64,000 nucleotides of DNA from DASQZK01 sp963763215. Lineage in GTDB: Bacteria > Bacteroidota > Bacteroidia > Bacteroidales > GCA-2748055. The stretch's first letter is position 1. Each line of letters starts with the position of its first letter. The stretch spans positions 310,001 to 374,000 of the forward strand of contig CAVXNX010000017.1 in NCBI GenBank assembly GCA_963763215.1, in the 5' to 3' direction. The notes beneath the pieces were generated by a model. It saw nothing but the letters and a program-made list of their open reading frames with translations. It ran no database searches and had not been told where the DNA came from. The position numbers and the translations under genes are program-made. This document shows, piece by piece, positions 8,928 through 20,226 of this stretch.

Positions 8928-11900
8928 TTATTTTTCGTCATGTTCATGTTCGGCCATCTGGACCGGTGCCCCGGCTTTAAGCCTGTCGTATTCCTCACGC
9001 GAGCCCACCACCAGGTTTTCAAATTTCCTGGCACCGGTTCCGGCAGGAATGAGGTGTCCGACGATCACATTCTCCTTCAGCCCGTCGAGCGTATCGATAC
9101 GTCCGTAAATGGCAGCTTCGTTGAGAACCTTGGTGGTTTCCTGGAAGGAAGCGGCCGACATGAAGCTCTGGGTCTGGAGGGCAGCCCTGGTGATCCCCTG
9201 GAGGATCTGGCTCGAGGTTGCCGGAACGGCGTCCCTGGATTCGACCGGTTTCATGTCCTTCCGTTTCAGCATCGAATTTTCATCGCGAAGCCTCCTGGCG
9301 GTGATGATCTGTCCGGAATGCATGGTTTTTGAATCGCCCGGGTCGACAACCACTTTCTTGCCGTAGATCCAGTCGTTCTCTTCCATGAATTCCCATTTGT
9401 CGGCAACCTGTTTTTCGAGGAATTTCGTGTCTCCCGGATCCACGATTTCGACTTTGCGCATCATCTGGCGTACGATAACCTCAAAATGTTTGTCGTTGAT
9501 CTTCACACCCTGCAGCCGGTATACCTCCTGGACTTCATTGACGATGTACTCCTGGACCTTGGTGGGTCCTTTGATGGCCAGGATATCGGAAGGCGTGATC
9601 GCGCCGTCGGAGAGGGGGATCCCTGCCCTGACATAGTCATTTTCCTGCACGAGGATCTGCTTGGAAAGCGGGACGAGATACTTCTTGAGCTCTCCGGCCC
9701 TCGACTGGATGATGATTTCGCGGTTACCTCTCTTGATCTTGCCGAAGCTCACTTCACCGTCGATTTCCGAAACGACAGCAGGATTGGACGGGTTCCTGGC
9801 TTCGAACAATTCCGTTACACGGGGCAGACCACCGGTGATGTCACCCGATTTTCCCACAGCCCTGGGGATCTTAACCAGGATGTCACCGGCTGTGACCTGG
9901 GCCTTATCGTTGACGGCGATATGCGAGCCAACGGGAAGGTTATAGGATTTCTGCGTATCCCCGTTCTTGTCGAGGATCCGGATCAGCGGGTTCTTGGTTT
10001 TATCGCGGGATTCAATGATCACTTTTTCACGGTATCCGGTCTGTTCGTCCGATTCCTCGCGGAAGGTGATCCCGTCGATCACATTGTCGAAGAAGACTTT
10101 ACCGTCGACTTCTGAGATGATCACGGCATTGTAAGGATCCCATTCGCAGATCAGATCGCCTTTCTTCACTTCCGAACCAGGTTTGATATACAGCTTGGAA
10201 CCGTAAGGGATATTATGGGTGGTCAGGGCGATACCGGTATTTTTATCGACGATGCGGAGTTCAGCCAGCCGGCCGATGACCATATCGACGGTCTGGTTAA
10301 GTTCCGGGTCCGTTTTGCTGACCGTCCTGAGCTCCTCGATTTCGGCGATACCGTCATATTTCGAAATGACGTTCGATTCGGAGGTGATGTTCGAGGCGGT
10401 ACCCCCAACGTGGAAGGTACGGAGGGTAAGCTGTGTACCGGGTTCACCGATAGACTGTGCGGCGATGACACCGACTGCTTCGCCCATCTGGACCATGCTC
10501 CCCGTTGCCAGGTTACGTCCGTAACATTTGCCGCAGACGCCCTTGGTCGATTCACAGGTCAGTACCGAACGGATTTCAATCTGTTCGATCGGCGAATCTT
10601 CGATCTCCCGGGCGATCTCCTCGGTGATCTCTTCACCGGCCGATATGATGAGCTGACCGGTGAGCGGATGGTAAACATCGTGTACAGCGGTACGGCCGAG
10701 AATACGTTCGAAGAGGGTTTCCACCACTTCTTCACTCTTCTTGATGGCGGTGGCCACCAGACCACGAAGTGTACCGCAGTCGAACTCCGTGATGACGACA
10801 TCCTGGGAAACGTCGACGAGACGACGGGTCAGGTAACCGGCATCGGCTGTTTTCAGTGCGGTATCGGCCAGACCCTTACGGGCACCGTGGGTGGAGATGA
10901 AGTATTCCAGTACCGAGAGTCCTTCCTTGAAATTGGAAAGGATCGGGTTTTCAATGATCTCATTCCCGGTGGCCCCGGACTTCTGCGGTTTGGCCATAAG
11001 ACCCCGCATACCGGAGAGCTGCCTGATCTGTTCCTTCGAACCACGGGCGCCGGAATCGAGCATCATATAAACCGGGTTGAAGCCCTGGTTGTCGGAGCTG
11101 AGCTGATGCATCAGCGTGGTGGTGATCTTCGCGTTGGTATGTGTCCAGATATCGATGATCTGGTTGTACCGTTCATTATTGGTGATGAAACCGGCATTGT
11201 AGTTCATCAGCACTTCATCGACCTGGGCATAGCCTTCGTTAACAAGGGTTTCCTTCTCATCGGGAACGATCACATCGTCGAGGTTGAAGGACAGTCCGCC
11301 GCGGAAAGCCATCAGGAAGCCGAGGTCCTTGATGTCGTCGAGGAACTGGGCCGTGGCCGATGTACCTGAGACTTTGAGCACCCTGGTGATGATCTCCCGG
11401 AGGGATCTCTTGGTCAGGATCTCATTGATATACCCGAGTTCTTTGGGCACGACCTCATTGAAGATGGCCCGTCCCACTGTGGTTTCAATAAGTTGATAGC
11501 CGGCATTTTCATTTCCGCTGTCAGCAGGGATCCGGAGTTTGATCACGGCATGAAGGTCTACTTTTTTCTCATTGTAGGCAATGATCACTTCTTCAGCAGA
11601 ATAGAAAGTCAGTCCTTCTCCTCTCACGATATGGTTTTCCGCGCTTTTCCTGGCTTTGGTGATATAGTAAAGGCCGAGAACCATGTCCTGTGAAGGTACG
11701 GTGATGGGTGCCCCGTTGGCCGGGTTGAGAATGTTGTGCGAAGCCAGCATAAGAATCTGTGCTTCAAGTACGGCGGCATTGCCCAGGGGCAGATGGACAG
11801 CCATCTGGTCCCCATCGAAGTCGGCGTTGAAAGCGGTACAGACCAGCGGGTGAAGCTGGATGGCCTTGCCTTCGATCAGTTTAGGCTGGAAGGCCTGGAT

Positions 11901-13235
11901 CCCGAGACGGTGCAGGGTCGGTGCACGGTTCAGCATCACCGGGTGGCCCTTCAGGACGTTTTCGAGGATATCCCAGACAACAGGGTCCTTCCGGTCAACG
12001 ATCTTCTTGGCGGATTTCACCGTTTTCACAATACCCCGTTCGATCAGCTTCCTGATGATAAAAGGTTTGTAGAGCTCGGCGGCCATGTCTTTGGGAAGAC
12101 CGCATTCGTGGAGTTTCAGCTCGGGACCGACAACGATCACCGAACGGGCCGAATAGTCAACCCTCTTGCCGAGCAGGTTCTGACGGAACCGGCCCTGTTT
12201 CCCTTTCAGACTGTCGCTGAGGGATTTCAGCGGACGGTTGGCATCGGTTTTCACGGCATTGGACTTCCTTGAATTGTCGAACAGCGAGTCGACGGCTTCC
12301 TGGAGCATCCTTTTTTCATTCCGGAGAATGACTTCGGGAGCTTTGATCTCGATCAGTCTCTTGAGCCGGTTGTTCCGGATGATGACCCTTCGGTAGAGGT
12401 CGTTCAGGTCGGAGGTGGCAAAACGGCCACCGTCGAGGGGAACGAGCGGGCGAAGTTCCGGAGGAATCACCGGCACCACTTTCACGATCATCCATTCGGG
12501 CCGGTTAACATTTTTCGATTCGCGGAACGCTTCAACGACCTGCAGCCTTTTGAGGGCTTCATTTTTCCGTTGCTGCGAAGTTTCATTTCCGGCTTTGTGC
12601 CTCAGGTCGTACGACAGGGTGTCGAGATCGAGACGGCGAAGAAGTTCGTAAAGTGCTTCCGCACCCATGCCGGCAACAAATTTATCGGGATGTTCATCAT
12701 CGAGGATCTGGTTTTCCTTCGGCAGGGAGTCAAGAATATCGAGGTACTCCTCTTCGGTGAGAAAATCGAGGTAATCGATCCCATCGGCTTTCTTAATCCC
12801 CGGGTTGATCACCACGTAACGTTCGTAATAGATGATCGAATCGAGTTTCTTTGTGGGAAGGCCAAGGAGGTAACCGATTTTGTTGGGCAGCGAGCGGAAG
12901 TACCAGATGTGGGCCACGGGAACGACGAGGGAGATATGTCCCATTCGTTCCCTTCTGACCTTTTTCTCGGTGACTTCAACCCCGCAACGGTCACATACGA
13001 TCCCCTTGTAGCGGATCCTCTTGTATTTCCCGCAGTGACATTCGTAATCCTTAACCGGACCAAAAATCCGTTCACAGAACAACCCGTCGCGTTCCGGTTT
13101 ATAGGTTCGGTAATTTATCGTTTCAGGCTTCAAAACTTCACCGCTTGAACGTTCGAGAATCTCCTCCGGAGAGGCGAGACCAATGGCGATCTTCGTGAAG
13201 TTAGCCTTGTCTTTTTTATCTTTTCTGAATGGCAT
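8928..13235 (-). CDS. rpoC: RNA polymerase beta' subunit
   Basis: A complete 1435-residue beta' subunit. The N-terminal zinc ribbon is CHCGKYKRIRYKGIVCDRC (residues about 66-84). The Mg2+-binding catalytic motif AFNADFDGDQMAVHLPL lies near residue 460-475, with the three invariant Asp residues. The second zinc site, CESTKGVCGKCYG, is present around residue 890-905. The bridge-helix and trigger-loop region (DTALKTADAGYLTRRLVDVSQD) is intact. The long insert between the trigger-loop halves is in the usual Bacteroidota form. It follows rpoB by about 70 bases and is read in the same direction. Confidence 0.98.
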   Translation of the reverse strand: MPFRKDKKDKANFTKIAIGLASPEEILERSSGEVLKPETINYRTYKPERDGLFCERIFGPVKDYECHCGKYKRIRYKGIVCDRCGVEVTEKKVRRERMGHISLVVPVAHIWYFRSLPNKIGYLLGLPTKKLDSIIYYERYVVINPGIKKADGIDYLDFLTEEEYLDILDSLPKENQILDDEHPDKFVAGMGAEALYELLRRLDLDTLSYDLRHKAGNETSQQRKNEALKRLQVVEAFRESKNVNRPEWMIVKVVPVIPPELRPLVPLDGGRFATSDLNDLYRRVIIRNNRLKRLIEIKAPEVILRNEKRMLQEAVDSLFDNSRKSNAVKTDANRPLKSLSDSLKGKQGRFRQNLLGKRVDYSARSVIVVGPELKLHECGLPKDMAAELYKPFIIRKLIERGIVKTVKSAKKIVDRKDPVVWDILENVLKGHPVMLNRAPTLHRLGIQAFQPKLIEGKAIQLHPLVCTAFNADFDGDQMAVHLPLGNAAVLEAQILMLASHNILNPANGAPITVPSQDMVLGLYYITKARKSAENHIVRGEGLTFYSAEEVIIAYNEKKVDLHAVIKLRIPADSGNENAGYQLIETTVGRAIFNEVVPKELGYINEILTKRSLREIITRVLKVSGTSATAQFLDDIKDLGFLMAFRGGLSFNLDDVIVPDEKETLVNEGYAQVDEVLMNYNAGFITNNERYNQIIDIWTHTNAKITTTLMHQLSSDNQGFNPVYMMLDSGARGSKEQIRQLSGMRGLMAKPQKSGATGNEIIENPILSNFKEGLSVLEYFISTHGARKGLADTALKTADAGYLTRRLVDVSQDVVITEFDCGTLRGLVATAIKKSEEVVETLFERILGRTAVHDVYHPLTGQLIISAGEEITEEIAREIEDSPIEQIEIRSVLTCESTKGVCGKCYGRNLATGSMVQMGEAVGVIAAQSIGEPGTQLTLRTFHVGGTASNITSESNVISKYDGIAEIEELRTVSKTDPELNQTVDMVIGRLAELRIVDKNTGIALTTHNIPYGSKLYIKPGSEVKKGDLICEWDPYNAVIISEVDGKVFFDNVIDGITFREESDEQTGYREKVIIESRDKTKNPLIRILDKNGDTQKSYNLPVGSHIAVNDKAQVTAGDILVKIPRAVGKSGDITGGLPRVTELFEARNPSNPAVVSEIDGEVSFGKIKRGNREIIIQSRAGELKKYLVPLSKQILVQENDYVRAGIPLSDGAITPSDILAIKGPTKVQEYIVNEVQEVYRLQGVKINDKHFEVIVRQMMRKVEIVDPGDTKFLEKQVADKWEFMEENDWIYGKKVVVDPGDSKTMHSGQIITARRLRDENSMLKRKDMKPVESRDAVPATSSQILQGITRAALQTQSFMSAASFQETTKVLNEAAIYGRIDTLDGLKENVIVGHLIPAGTGARKFENLVVGSREEYDRLKAGAPVQMAEHEHDEK

Positions 13236-13303
13236 CTGTCAATAATTATGGGTTTATCAACACAAACAAATTAACCGGAAAAAAGTCTTCCGGGAATGCA
13301 GAA

Positions 13304-16300
13304 TTAAATCAGCTTAACGCTCAGTCCAAGTCCCCTCAGTTCATGCAGCAGCACGTTGAGTGATTCGGGAATACCCGGTTGTGGCATAGGTTCACCCTTG
13401 ACAATCGCTTCATAGGCTTTGGCGCGCCCAACAACATCGTCCGATTTGACCGTAAGGATTTCCTGCAGGATATTGGCAGCGCCGAAGGCTTCGAGGGCCC
13501 ACACTTCCATTTCCCCAAAACGCTGACCGCCAAACTGGGCTTTACCGCCGAGGGGCTGCTGGGTAATGAGTGAGTAGGGACCGATCGAACGGGCATGCAT
13601 TTTATCCTCGACCATATGGCCCAGTTTCAGCATATAGATAATTCCCACCGTTGCAGGCTGATCGAAACGATCGCCGGTTCCGCCGTCGTAGAGGTAGGTT
13701 TTACCGTATTGCGGGACGGAGGCCTTGGTGGTATAATCGTTGATCTGGTCGATCTTGGCGCCGTCGAAGATGGGCGTGGCGAAATTCACGCCGAGGCGCT
13801 GACCTGCCCAACCGAGGACCGTTTCGTAAATCTGGCCCAGGTTCATACGTGACGGCACACCGAGCGGATTAAGCACGATATCCACAGGGGTTCCGTCTTC
13901 CAGGAAGGGCATATCCTCAAGGCGGACGATCTTGGCAACAATACCCTTGTTCCCATGCCGGCCGGCCATCTTGTCGCCCACGGTAAGTTTCCTTTTCTTG
14001 GCCACGTAAACTTTGGCCAGGCGGACGATCCCCGTCGGCAGTTCGTCGCCGATGGTCACATTGTATTTCTTGCGTTTGTGTATCCCGTCGATCTCCTTGC
14101 TTTTCAGCATAAAGTTATGCAGAAGCTCCTTGATGGTGTCGTTCTTGTCCTTGTCGGTGGTCCACTTATTGGGATTGACATTGTCGTAGTCAATATCCTG
14201 GAGGACTTTCTGAGTGAATTTAACGCCTTTGGGGATGATATCCTTGTTGTAATAGTCTTTCACGCCCTGTGACGTTTTACCGTTCACCAGGATAAAGAGC
14301 TTATCGATCAGTTTGGCTCTCAGTTCGGAGATATTCCGGGTGTATTCCTCTTCGATCTTGTCGAGGATCGGTTTGGTTCCGAGTTTGGATTTCCGGTCCT
14401 TGACCGACCTGGAGAAGAGTTTTTTATCGATCACCACGCCGAACAGGGAGGGGCCTGCTTTCAGGGAAGCATCCTTGACATCGCCGGCCTTGTCGCCGAA
14501 GATGGCCCTGAGGAGTTTTTCTTCGGGTGAAGGATCGGATTCGCCTTTGGGCGTGATTTTCCCGATCAGGATATCGCCCGGGATTCACTTCGGCGCCGAT
14601 ACGGATCAGTCCGTTTTCGTCGAGGTTACGGGTGGCTTCTTCGCTCACATTCGGAATGTCGGAGGTCAGTTCTTCGAGACCGCGTTTGGTATCCCTGACT
14701 TCGAGGAGATATTCGTCGATATGGATGGAGGTAAAGACATCTTCGCGCACCAGCCGTTCAGAAACGACGATGGCATCTTCGAAGTTATATCCTTTCCAGG
14801 GCATGAAGGCCACCATGAGGTTGCGTCCGAGGGCCAGTTCGCCGTTTTTGGTGGCATAGCCTTCGGTAAGGATCTGTCCTTTTTCAACTTTCTGGCCTTT
14901 ATGAACAATGGGGGCCAGGTTGACGCAGGTATTCTGATTGGTTTTCTTGAATTTCGGCAGTTTATAACGTTTGATATCGTCATCGAAGCTGACGAATTTC
15001 TGTTCTTCGGTGCGTGAATAGCGGATCACGATCTCGTTGGAATCGACGAATTCCACCACGCCGTCGCCTTCGGCAACAACCTGCAGCCGGCTGTCGCTGA
15101 CGACCTCATATTCGATTCCGGTTCCCACCACAGGTGCTTCCGGGTCGATCAGGGGCACGGCCTGGCGCATCATGTTCGATCCCATAAGGGCGCGGTTGGC
15201 ATCGTCATGCTCGAGGAACGGGATCAGGGAGGCGGCGATGGAGGCGATCTGGTTAGGAGCGACGTCCATCAGGTTGATCTCTTCCCGGTCGGCAAGCGGG
15301 AAGTCACCGTTGAACCGGGCCTTGATCTTCTGGTTGACGAAATCACCCTTATCGGTGATGGGTGCATTGGCCTGGGCGATGGTCCTGGCTTCTTCTTCTT
15401 CGGCGCTGAGGTAGACGATACCGCCGCCGCTAAGGTCGACGGAACCGCTTTCCACTTTACGGTACGGCGTCTCGATAAAGCCGAGGTCATTGATCTTGGC
15501 GTATACACAAAGTGATGAGATCAGTCCGATGTTCGGACCTTCAGGGGTTTCGATCGGGCAAAGGCGTCCGTAATGGGTATAGTGGACGTCCCTGACCTCG
15601 AAACCGGCTCTTTCGCGCGACAGACCGCCGGGACCCAGGGCAGACATTCTTCGTTTATGGGTCATTTCCGAAAGCGGGTTCGTCTGGTCCATGAACTGCG
15701 ACAGCTGGTTCGTGCCAAAGAAGGAGTTGATGACCGACGAAAGGGTTTTCGAGTTGATCAGGTCGACGGGGGTAAATACCTCGTTATCGCTGACGTTCAT
15801 CCGTTCGCGGATGGTCCTGGCCATACGGGCAAGGCCGACACTGAACTGGTTCATCAGCTGTTCGCCGACTGTTCTGACCCGCCGGTTGCTGAGGTGGTCG
15901 ATATCATCCACATCGGTTTTGGAGTTGATCAGCTCGATGAGGTACCCGATGATCATAATGATATCTTCCTTGGTCAGGACCTTGACGTCCATTTCGGTAT
16001 GCAGGCCGAGTTTCCGGTTGATCCTGAAGCGGCCCACTTCGCCGAGGTCATAACGTTTGTCGGAGAAGAAGAGCTTATCGATAACATCGCGGGCCGTGGC
16101 CTCATCGGGCGGTTCGGAGTTACGCAACTGCCTGTAGATATGGAGGACGGCTTCTTTCTCGGAGTTACACGGATCTTTCTGAAGCGTATTATATATGATG
16201 GCATAGTCGACACTGGTATGCTGATCCTTATGGAGCAGGATGGTTTTGGCGCCGGAGTCGACGATCTGATCAATATGTTCGTTTTCAAGTTCGGTTTCCC

Positions 16301-17117
16301 GGTCGATGATCACTTCGTTTCTTTCGATGGAGACCACTTCACCGGTATCTTCATCCACGAAATCTTCGACCCATGTTTTCAGCACGCGGGCGGCGAGTTT
16401 GCGGCCGACCACTTTTTTAAGGCCGGTTTTGGAGACCTTGACTTCTTCGGCCAGATTGAAGATTTCGAGAATGTCTTTATCACTTTCGTAACCGATAGCC
16501 CTGAGGAGGGTTGTCACCGGTAATTTCTTTTTCCGGTCGATATACGCGTACATGACATTGTTGATGTCGGTCGCGAATTCGATCCAGGAACCTTTGAACG
16601 GGATGATCCTGGCCGAGTACAATTTTGTACCGTTGGCATGGAGGCTCTGACCGAAGAAAACCCCGGGGGACCGGTGCAACTGGGAAACAACGACGCGTTC
16701 GGCACCGTTGATGATGAATACGCCCCTTTCGGTCATATAGGGCACCGTTCCGAGGTAGACGTCCTGGATAACGGTATCAAAATCTTCATGTTCGGGATCG
16801 GTGCAATAAAGTTTCAGTTTTGCCTTAAGCGGAACACTGTAAGTCAGTCCCCTCTCAATACATTCCTCTATAGAATACCTCGGAGGATCGACGTAGTAGT
16901 CCAGGAATTCCAGTACGAAGTTGTTCCGCGTATCTGAAATGGGAAAGTTTTCCTGAAATACCTGGTACAGACCCTCTTTTTTCCTGTTTTCAGGAGTTGT
17001 TTCCAGCTGGAAAAAGTCCCTGAATGATTTAAGCTGAATTTCCAGAAAATCGGGATACTCGAGTTGATTTTTGTTGGAAGTAAAGCTTATTCGTTGGGTA
17101 TTATTTACCATTGACAT
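13304..17117 (-). CDS. rpoB: RNA polymerase beta subunit (one frameshift)
   Basis: The locus encodes about 1270 residues in two frames. The N-terminal part starts MSMVNNTQRISFTSNKNQLEYP and includes the rifampicin pocket FFGTNQLSQFMDQTNPLSEM and HKRRMSALGPGGL, with the wild-type Ser in the second. The C-terminal part runs from VIDKKLFSRSVKDRKSK to LRGLGLSVKLI and carries the GDKMAGRHGNKG motif. The frames join near 14578-14583, where a CCCGGG run has one base more than the frame allows; removing a G gives NPGDILIGKITPKG. RpoB is essential, so a sequence error is far more likely than a real mutation. Confidence 0.95.
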
Positions 17118-17159
17118 GTATGTAAAGAAATTATTTTGAACTTAAAATAATAAAACAGC

Positions 17160-17215
17160 AAAAAGGCTTAGGTTCCCTCCGGGATTCCGTTGACCGGAAT
17201 CCGGAGGGATCCTAA
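17160..17215 (-). promoter_or_regulatory. Long hairpin between rplL and rpoB (attenuator-like)
   Basis: TTAGG at 17168 pairs with CCTAA at 17211-17215 and the inner arm CCCTCCGG/CCGGAGGG continues to ATTCCG/CGGAAT, giving about 19 pairs with one mismatch and one bulge around a 5-base loop (TTGAC). On the minus strand five T residues (17164-17160) follow after three bases. This resembles the partial terminator known between rplL and rpoB in other bacteria, which lowers rpoBC transcription relative to ribosomal proteins. It could instead be an RNase processing site. Confidence 0.6.
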
Positions 17216-17241
17216 ACCCTATGAGGTAGAATTTGTTACCG

Positions 17242-17619
17242 TTATTTAAGTTCAACTTCTGCTCCTGCTTCTTCTAATTGAGATTTGAGAGATTCGGCTT
17301 CATCTTTGGTGACACCTTCTTTAATAGGTGCCGGTGCAGAATCAACCACAGCTTTTGCTTCTTTAAGTCCAAGACCCGTTAACTCTTTAACAAGTTTCAC
17401 GATCTGAAGTTTAGCTCCACCGGCTGCTTTTAAAATAACATCGAAAGAAGTTTTTTCTTCAACAGCGGCTGCTTCGCCACCAGCTGCAGGGCCGGCGATG
17501 GCGACAGCTGCGGCAGCAGGTTCGATTCCATACTCATCTTTAAGGATAGAAAGTAATTCATTAACTTCTTTTACAGTTAATTCTACTAACTGATCTGCGA
17601 GTGATTTAACGTCTGCCAT
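17242..17619 (-). CDS. rplL: Ribosomal protein L7/L12
   Basis: A 125-residue L7/L12 with the N-terminal dimerisation domain (MADVKSLADQLVELTVKEVNELL), an alanine-rich hinge (AAAAVAIAGPAAGGEAAAVEEK) and the C-terminal factor-binding domain (FDVILKAAGGAKLQIVKLVKE, then GLGLKEAKAVVDSAP). It forms the ribosomal stalk with L10 and recruits translation factors. It follows rplJ by 24 bases. The codon usage is strongly A/T biased compared with rpoB, as expected for a very highly expressed gene. Confidence 0.97.
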   Translation of the reverse strand: MADVKSLADQLVELTVKEVNELLSILKDEYGIEPAAAAVAIAGPAAGGEAAAVEEKTSFDVILKAAGGAKLQIVKLVKELTGLGLKEAKAVVDSAPAPIKEGVTKDEAESLKSQLEEAGAEVELK

Positions 17620-17643
17620 TTTTTTATTGAATTTTTAATGTAA

Positions 17644-18168
17644 TTAATTTTCTGATTTTTCTGATAATGTTTTAAGAGCTCCGGCCAGTTTGCTGCCGCC
17701 TGAGGAAAGGGCGGAAAGTACGCCTTTCATCGGTGACTGAAGCAGCATAAGAACGTCGGCAATAAGCTCATCCTTGGATTTAAGACTGGAAAGAATATCC
17801 AATTGTTCATCTCCGACATAAATGGATTCTTCCACATAGGCGGCTTTGAGAACAGGTTTATCGTGCGTCCGGCGAAATTCCTTGATGAGTTTCGCGGGCG
17901 TATTTCCTGTTTCGCAGAACATGATTGAGGTTGAATTTTCGAGAACCGGGTAAATCGGTTCATAATCCCCCTCCAATTTTTCCAGCGCCTTTTTCAGGAG
18001 TGTATTCTTGACCACGAGCAAACGGATTTCCTTTTCGTAGCATTTTCTTCTCAGCTTCGATGTTTCTGCGGCGTTGAGTGCAGAGGTATCGGCGAGGTAA
18101 AAATGTTTGGATCCGGAAAGTTGTTTTCTCAGGTCTTCAATGATAAGGTCCTTTTCTTCTCTTCTCAT
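17644..18168 (-). CDS. rplJ: Ribosomal protein L10
   Basis: A 174-residue L10. The N-terminal domain (MRREEKDLIIEDLRKQLSG, then YLADTSALNAAETSKLRR and VVKNTLLKKAL) binds 23S rRNA, and the helical C-terminus (MKGVLSALSSGGSKLAGALK) anchors the L7/L12 dimers. L10 with L7/L12 normally represses its own operon by binding the mRNA leader. Only about 23 bases separate it from rplA here, so no long leader is present at this position. The control site, if any, would be further upstream. Confidence 0.97.
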   Translation of the reverse strand: MRREEKDLIIEDLRKQLSGSKHFYLADTSALNAAETSKLRRKCYEKEIRLLVVKNTLLKKALEKLEGDYEPIYPVLENSTSIMFCETGNTPAKLIKEFRRTHDKPVLKAAYVEESIYVGDEQLDILSSLKSKDELIADVLMLLQSPMKGVLSALSSGGSKLAGALKTLSEKSEN

Positions 18169-18191
18169 AATTCTGAGATTAGCGCTTTAAA

Positions 18192-18887
18192 TTATACGTC
18201 AATTGCTTTAGCGTCAACCTTGATGCCGGGACTCATTGTACTCGACATGTAGATTGATTTGATATAGGTACCTTTTGCCGCTGTCGGTTTGAGTTTGACG
18301 ATCATTCCGATAAACTCGCGGGCATTTTCGGAGATCTGGTCGGGGTTAAAGGAAACCTTGCCGATGGAGGAATGGACAATACCAAATTTATCGACTTTGA
18401 AGTCGATTTTACCCATTTTCACTTCCTTAACGGCTTTGCCGATTTCCATGGTCACCGTACCGCTCTTCGGGTTGGGCATCAGTCCGCGGGGACCGAGGAT
18501 TCTCCCGAGTTTTCCGATTTTTGCCATGACAGGAGGCATTGTGATGATCACGTCGATATCGGTCCAACCCTTTTCGATTTTTTCGACATAGTTGTCCAAT
18601 CCGACGAAATCAGCCCCGGCTTCCTTTGCTTCTTCTTCCTTATCGGGAGTACAGAGCACCAAAACGCGGGTTTGTTTTCCGGTACCATGAGGGAGCGTGA
18701 CCACGCCACGAACCATCTGGTTGGCTTTCCTGGGGTCAACACCAAGCCTGACATCCAGATCGACGGATGCATCGAATTTTGAGCTTGATATTTCCTTGAC
18801 CAGTTGAGCCGCTTCAGACAGTGGGTACAGTTTCCCCTCATCTATCTTCTCTAAAGCTGACTTCCTGTTTTTTGTTAATTTAGTCAT
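18192..18887 (-). CDS. rplA: Ribosomal protein L1
   Basis: A 231-residue L1 with the typical split domain I and inserted domain II. Recognisable parts are MTKLTKNRKSALEKIDEGK, the PRKANQMVRGVVTLPHGTGK strand and GRILGPRGLMPNPKSGT. L1 sits at the ribosome exit-site stalk and in many bacteria represses rplK-rplA translation. It lies 12 bases after rplK. No truncation or odd residues are seen. Confidence 0.97.
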   Translation of the reverse strand: MTKLTKNRKSALEKIDEGKLYPLSEAAQLVKEISSSKFDASVDLDVRLGVDPRKANQMVRGVVTLPHGTGKQTRVLVLCTPDKEEEAKEAGADFVGLDNYVEKIEKGWTDIDVIITMPPVMAKIGKLGRILGPRGLMPNPKSGTVTMEIGKAVKEVKMGKIDFKVDKFGIVHSSIGKVSFNPDQISENAREFIGMIVKLKPTAAKGTYIKSIYMSSTMSPGIKVDAKAIDV

Positions 18888-18899
18888 CGTGCTAATTTG

Positions 18900-19343
<444 letters not shown>

Positions 19344-19452
19344 GATCTAGTTTTGTTTTTCAGATTACCGGTTCATCAATCCATTTGACAACCATATAGG
19401 AAGCATTCAGGGGATATACAATTATCAACCGGGATTGAATATTTTTGTTTGA

Positions 19453-20007
19453 TTAACTTTCTTTTTCGACTTGCATAAAACTCAGCTCCAGGGGGGTTTT
19501 CCGGCCGAAGATTTTGACCATGACTTTGAGTTTCTTTTTTTCCTCATTGACCTCTTCGATGGTACCTGTAAAGCTGTTAAAGGGGCCGTCGGTGACTTTG
19601 ACGGTTTCGCCCACAAAGAAGGGAACATTGATTTCTTCGTCGTTCGCGGCTAGTTCGTCGACCTTGCCCAGGATGCGGTTGACTTCGCTTTGACGTAACG
19701 GTGTAGCTTCATCCTCGTCACCTTTTGAACCCAAAAATCCGATGACGTTGGTGACATTTCTGAGCATATGGGGTATTTCTCCCACCAGGGCGGCTTCGAT
19801 CAGCACATAGCCCGGAAAATAATTCCGTTCCTTGCTGATTTTCTTACCGTTGCGAATCTGGTAGACTTTCTCGGTGGGAATCAGAACCTGAGAGATATAA
19901 TCCTGAAGTCCCAGGCGGGCGACTTCACTTTCGATATATTCTTTCACTTTTTTTTCTTTCCCACCAATGGCCCGCAGTACGTACCATTTCTTTTCAATCT
20001 CGCTCAT
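19453..20007 (-). CDS. nusG: Transcription termination/antitermination factor NusG
   Basis: A 184-residue NusG: an N-terminal NGN domain (WYVLRAIGGKEKKVKEYIE, LIPTEKVYQIRNGKK, FPGYVLIEA) and a C-terminal KOW domain (FVGETVKVTDGPFNSFTG, ending LELSFMQVEKES). It binds RNA polymerase and links it to Rho and to the ribosome. The gene lies 13 bases after secE. The pairing secE-nusG ahead of the L11 operon is the classical bacterial order. Confidence 0.97.
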   Translation of the reverse strand: MSEIEKKWYVLRAIGGKEKKVKEYIESEVARLGLQDYISQVLIPTEKVYQIRNGKKISKERNYFPGYVLIEAALVGEIPHMLRNVTNVIGFLGSKGDEDEATPLRQSEVNRILGKVDELAANDEEINVPFFVGETVKVTDGPFNSFTGTIEEVNEEKKKLKVMVKIFGRKTPLELSFMQVEKES

Positions 20008-20020
20008 TTATTTCCCCCGA

Positions 20021-20215
20021 TTAAAAGAAAGATTTATAAATAAGTCTGAGCACATTCTGAAAACTGATATCCATCAGAAAGATGACCATGGCAATGATCA
20101 CCGTTGCCACCATGACCACGATAGCGCTGTTCTGCAGCTCTTTCCAGGTTGGCCAGGTCACCTTATGGATCAGCTCATTATAAGCTTCCTGAAGGTAAAT
20201 CTTAATTTTTCTCAT
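20021..20215 (-). CDS. secE: Preprotein translocase subunit SecE
   Basis: A short 64-residue SecE with a single C-terminal transmembrane helix (SAIVVMVATVIIAMVIFLMD) preceded by the amphipathic helix with the conserved VTWPTWKEL motif. It clamps SecY in the SecYEG channel of the inner membrane. The single-helix form is the one usual outside the enterobacteria. It is directly between tRNA-Trp and nusG. Confidence 0.95.
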   Translation of the reverse strand: MRKIKIYLQEAYNELIHKVTWPTWKELQNSAIVVMVATVIIAMVIFLMDISFQNVLRLIYKSFF

Positions 20216-20226
20216 ACACCGTTAAT

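Noticed and set aside
10215..11369. A 384-residue plus-strand frame inside rpoC
   Set aside because: It is antisense to the conserved polymerase gene and has no recognisable domain; it arises from codon bias.
14560..14600. Programmed frameshift in rpoB
   Set aside because: There is no slippery sequence with a downstream structure, and similar indels affect many unrelated genes here; a sequencing error is simpler.
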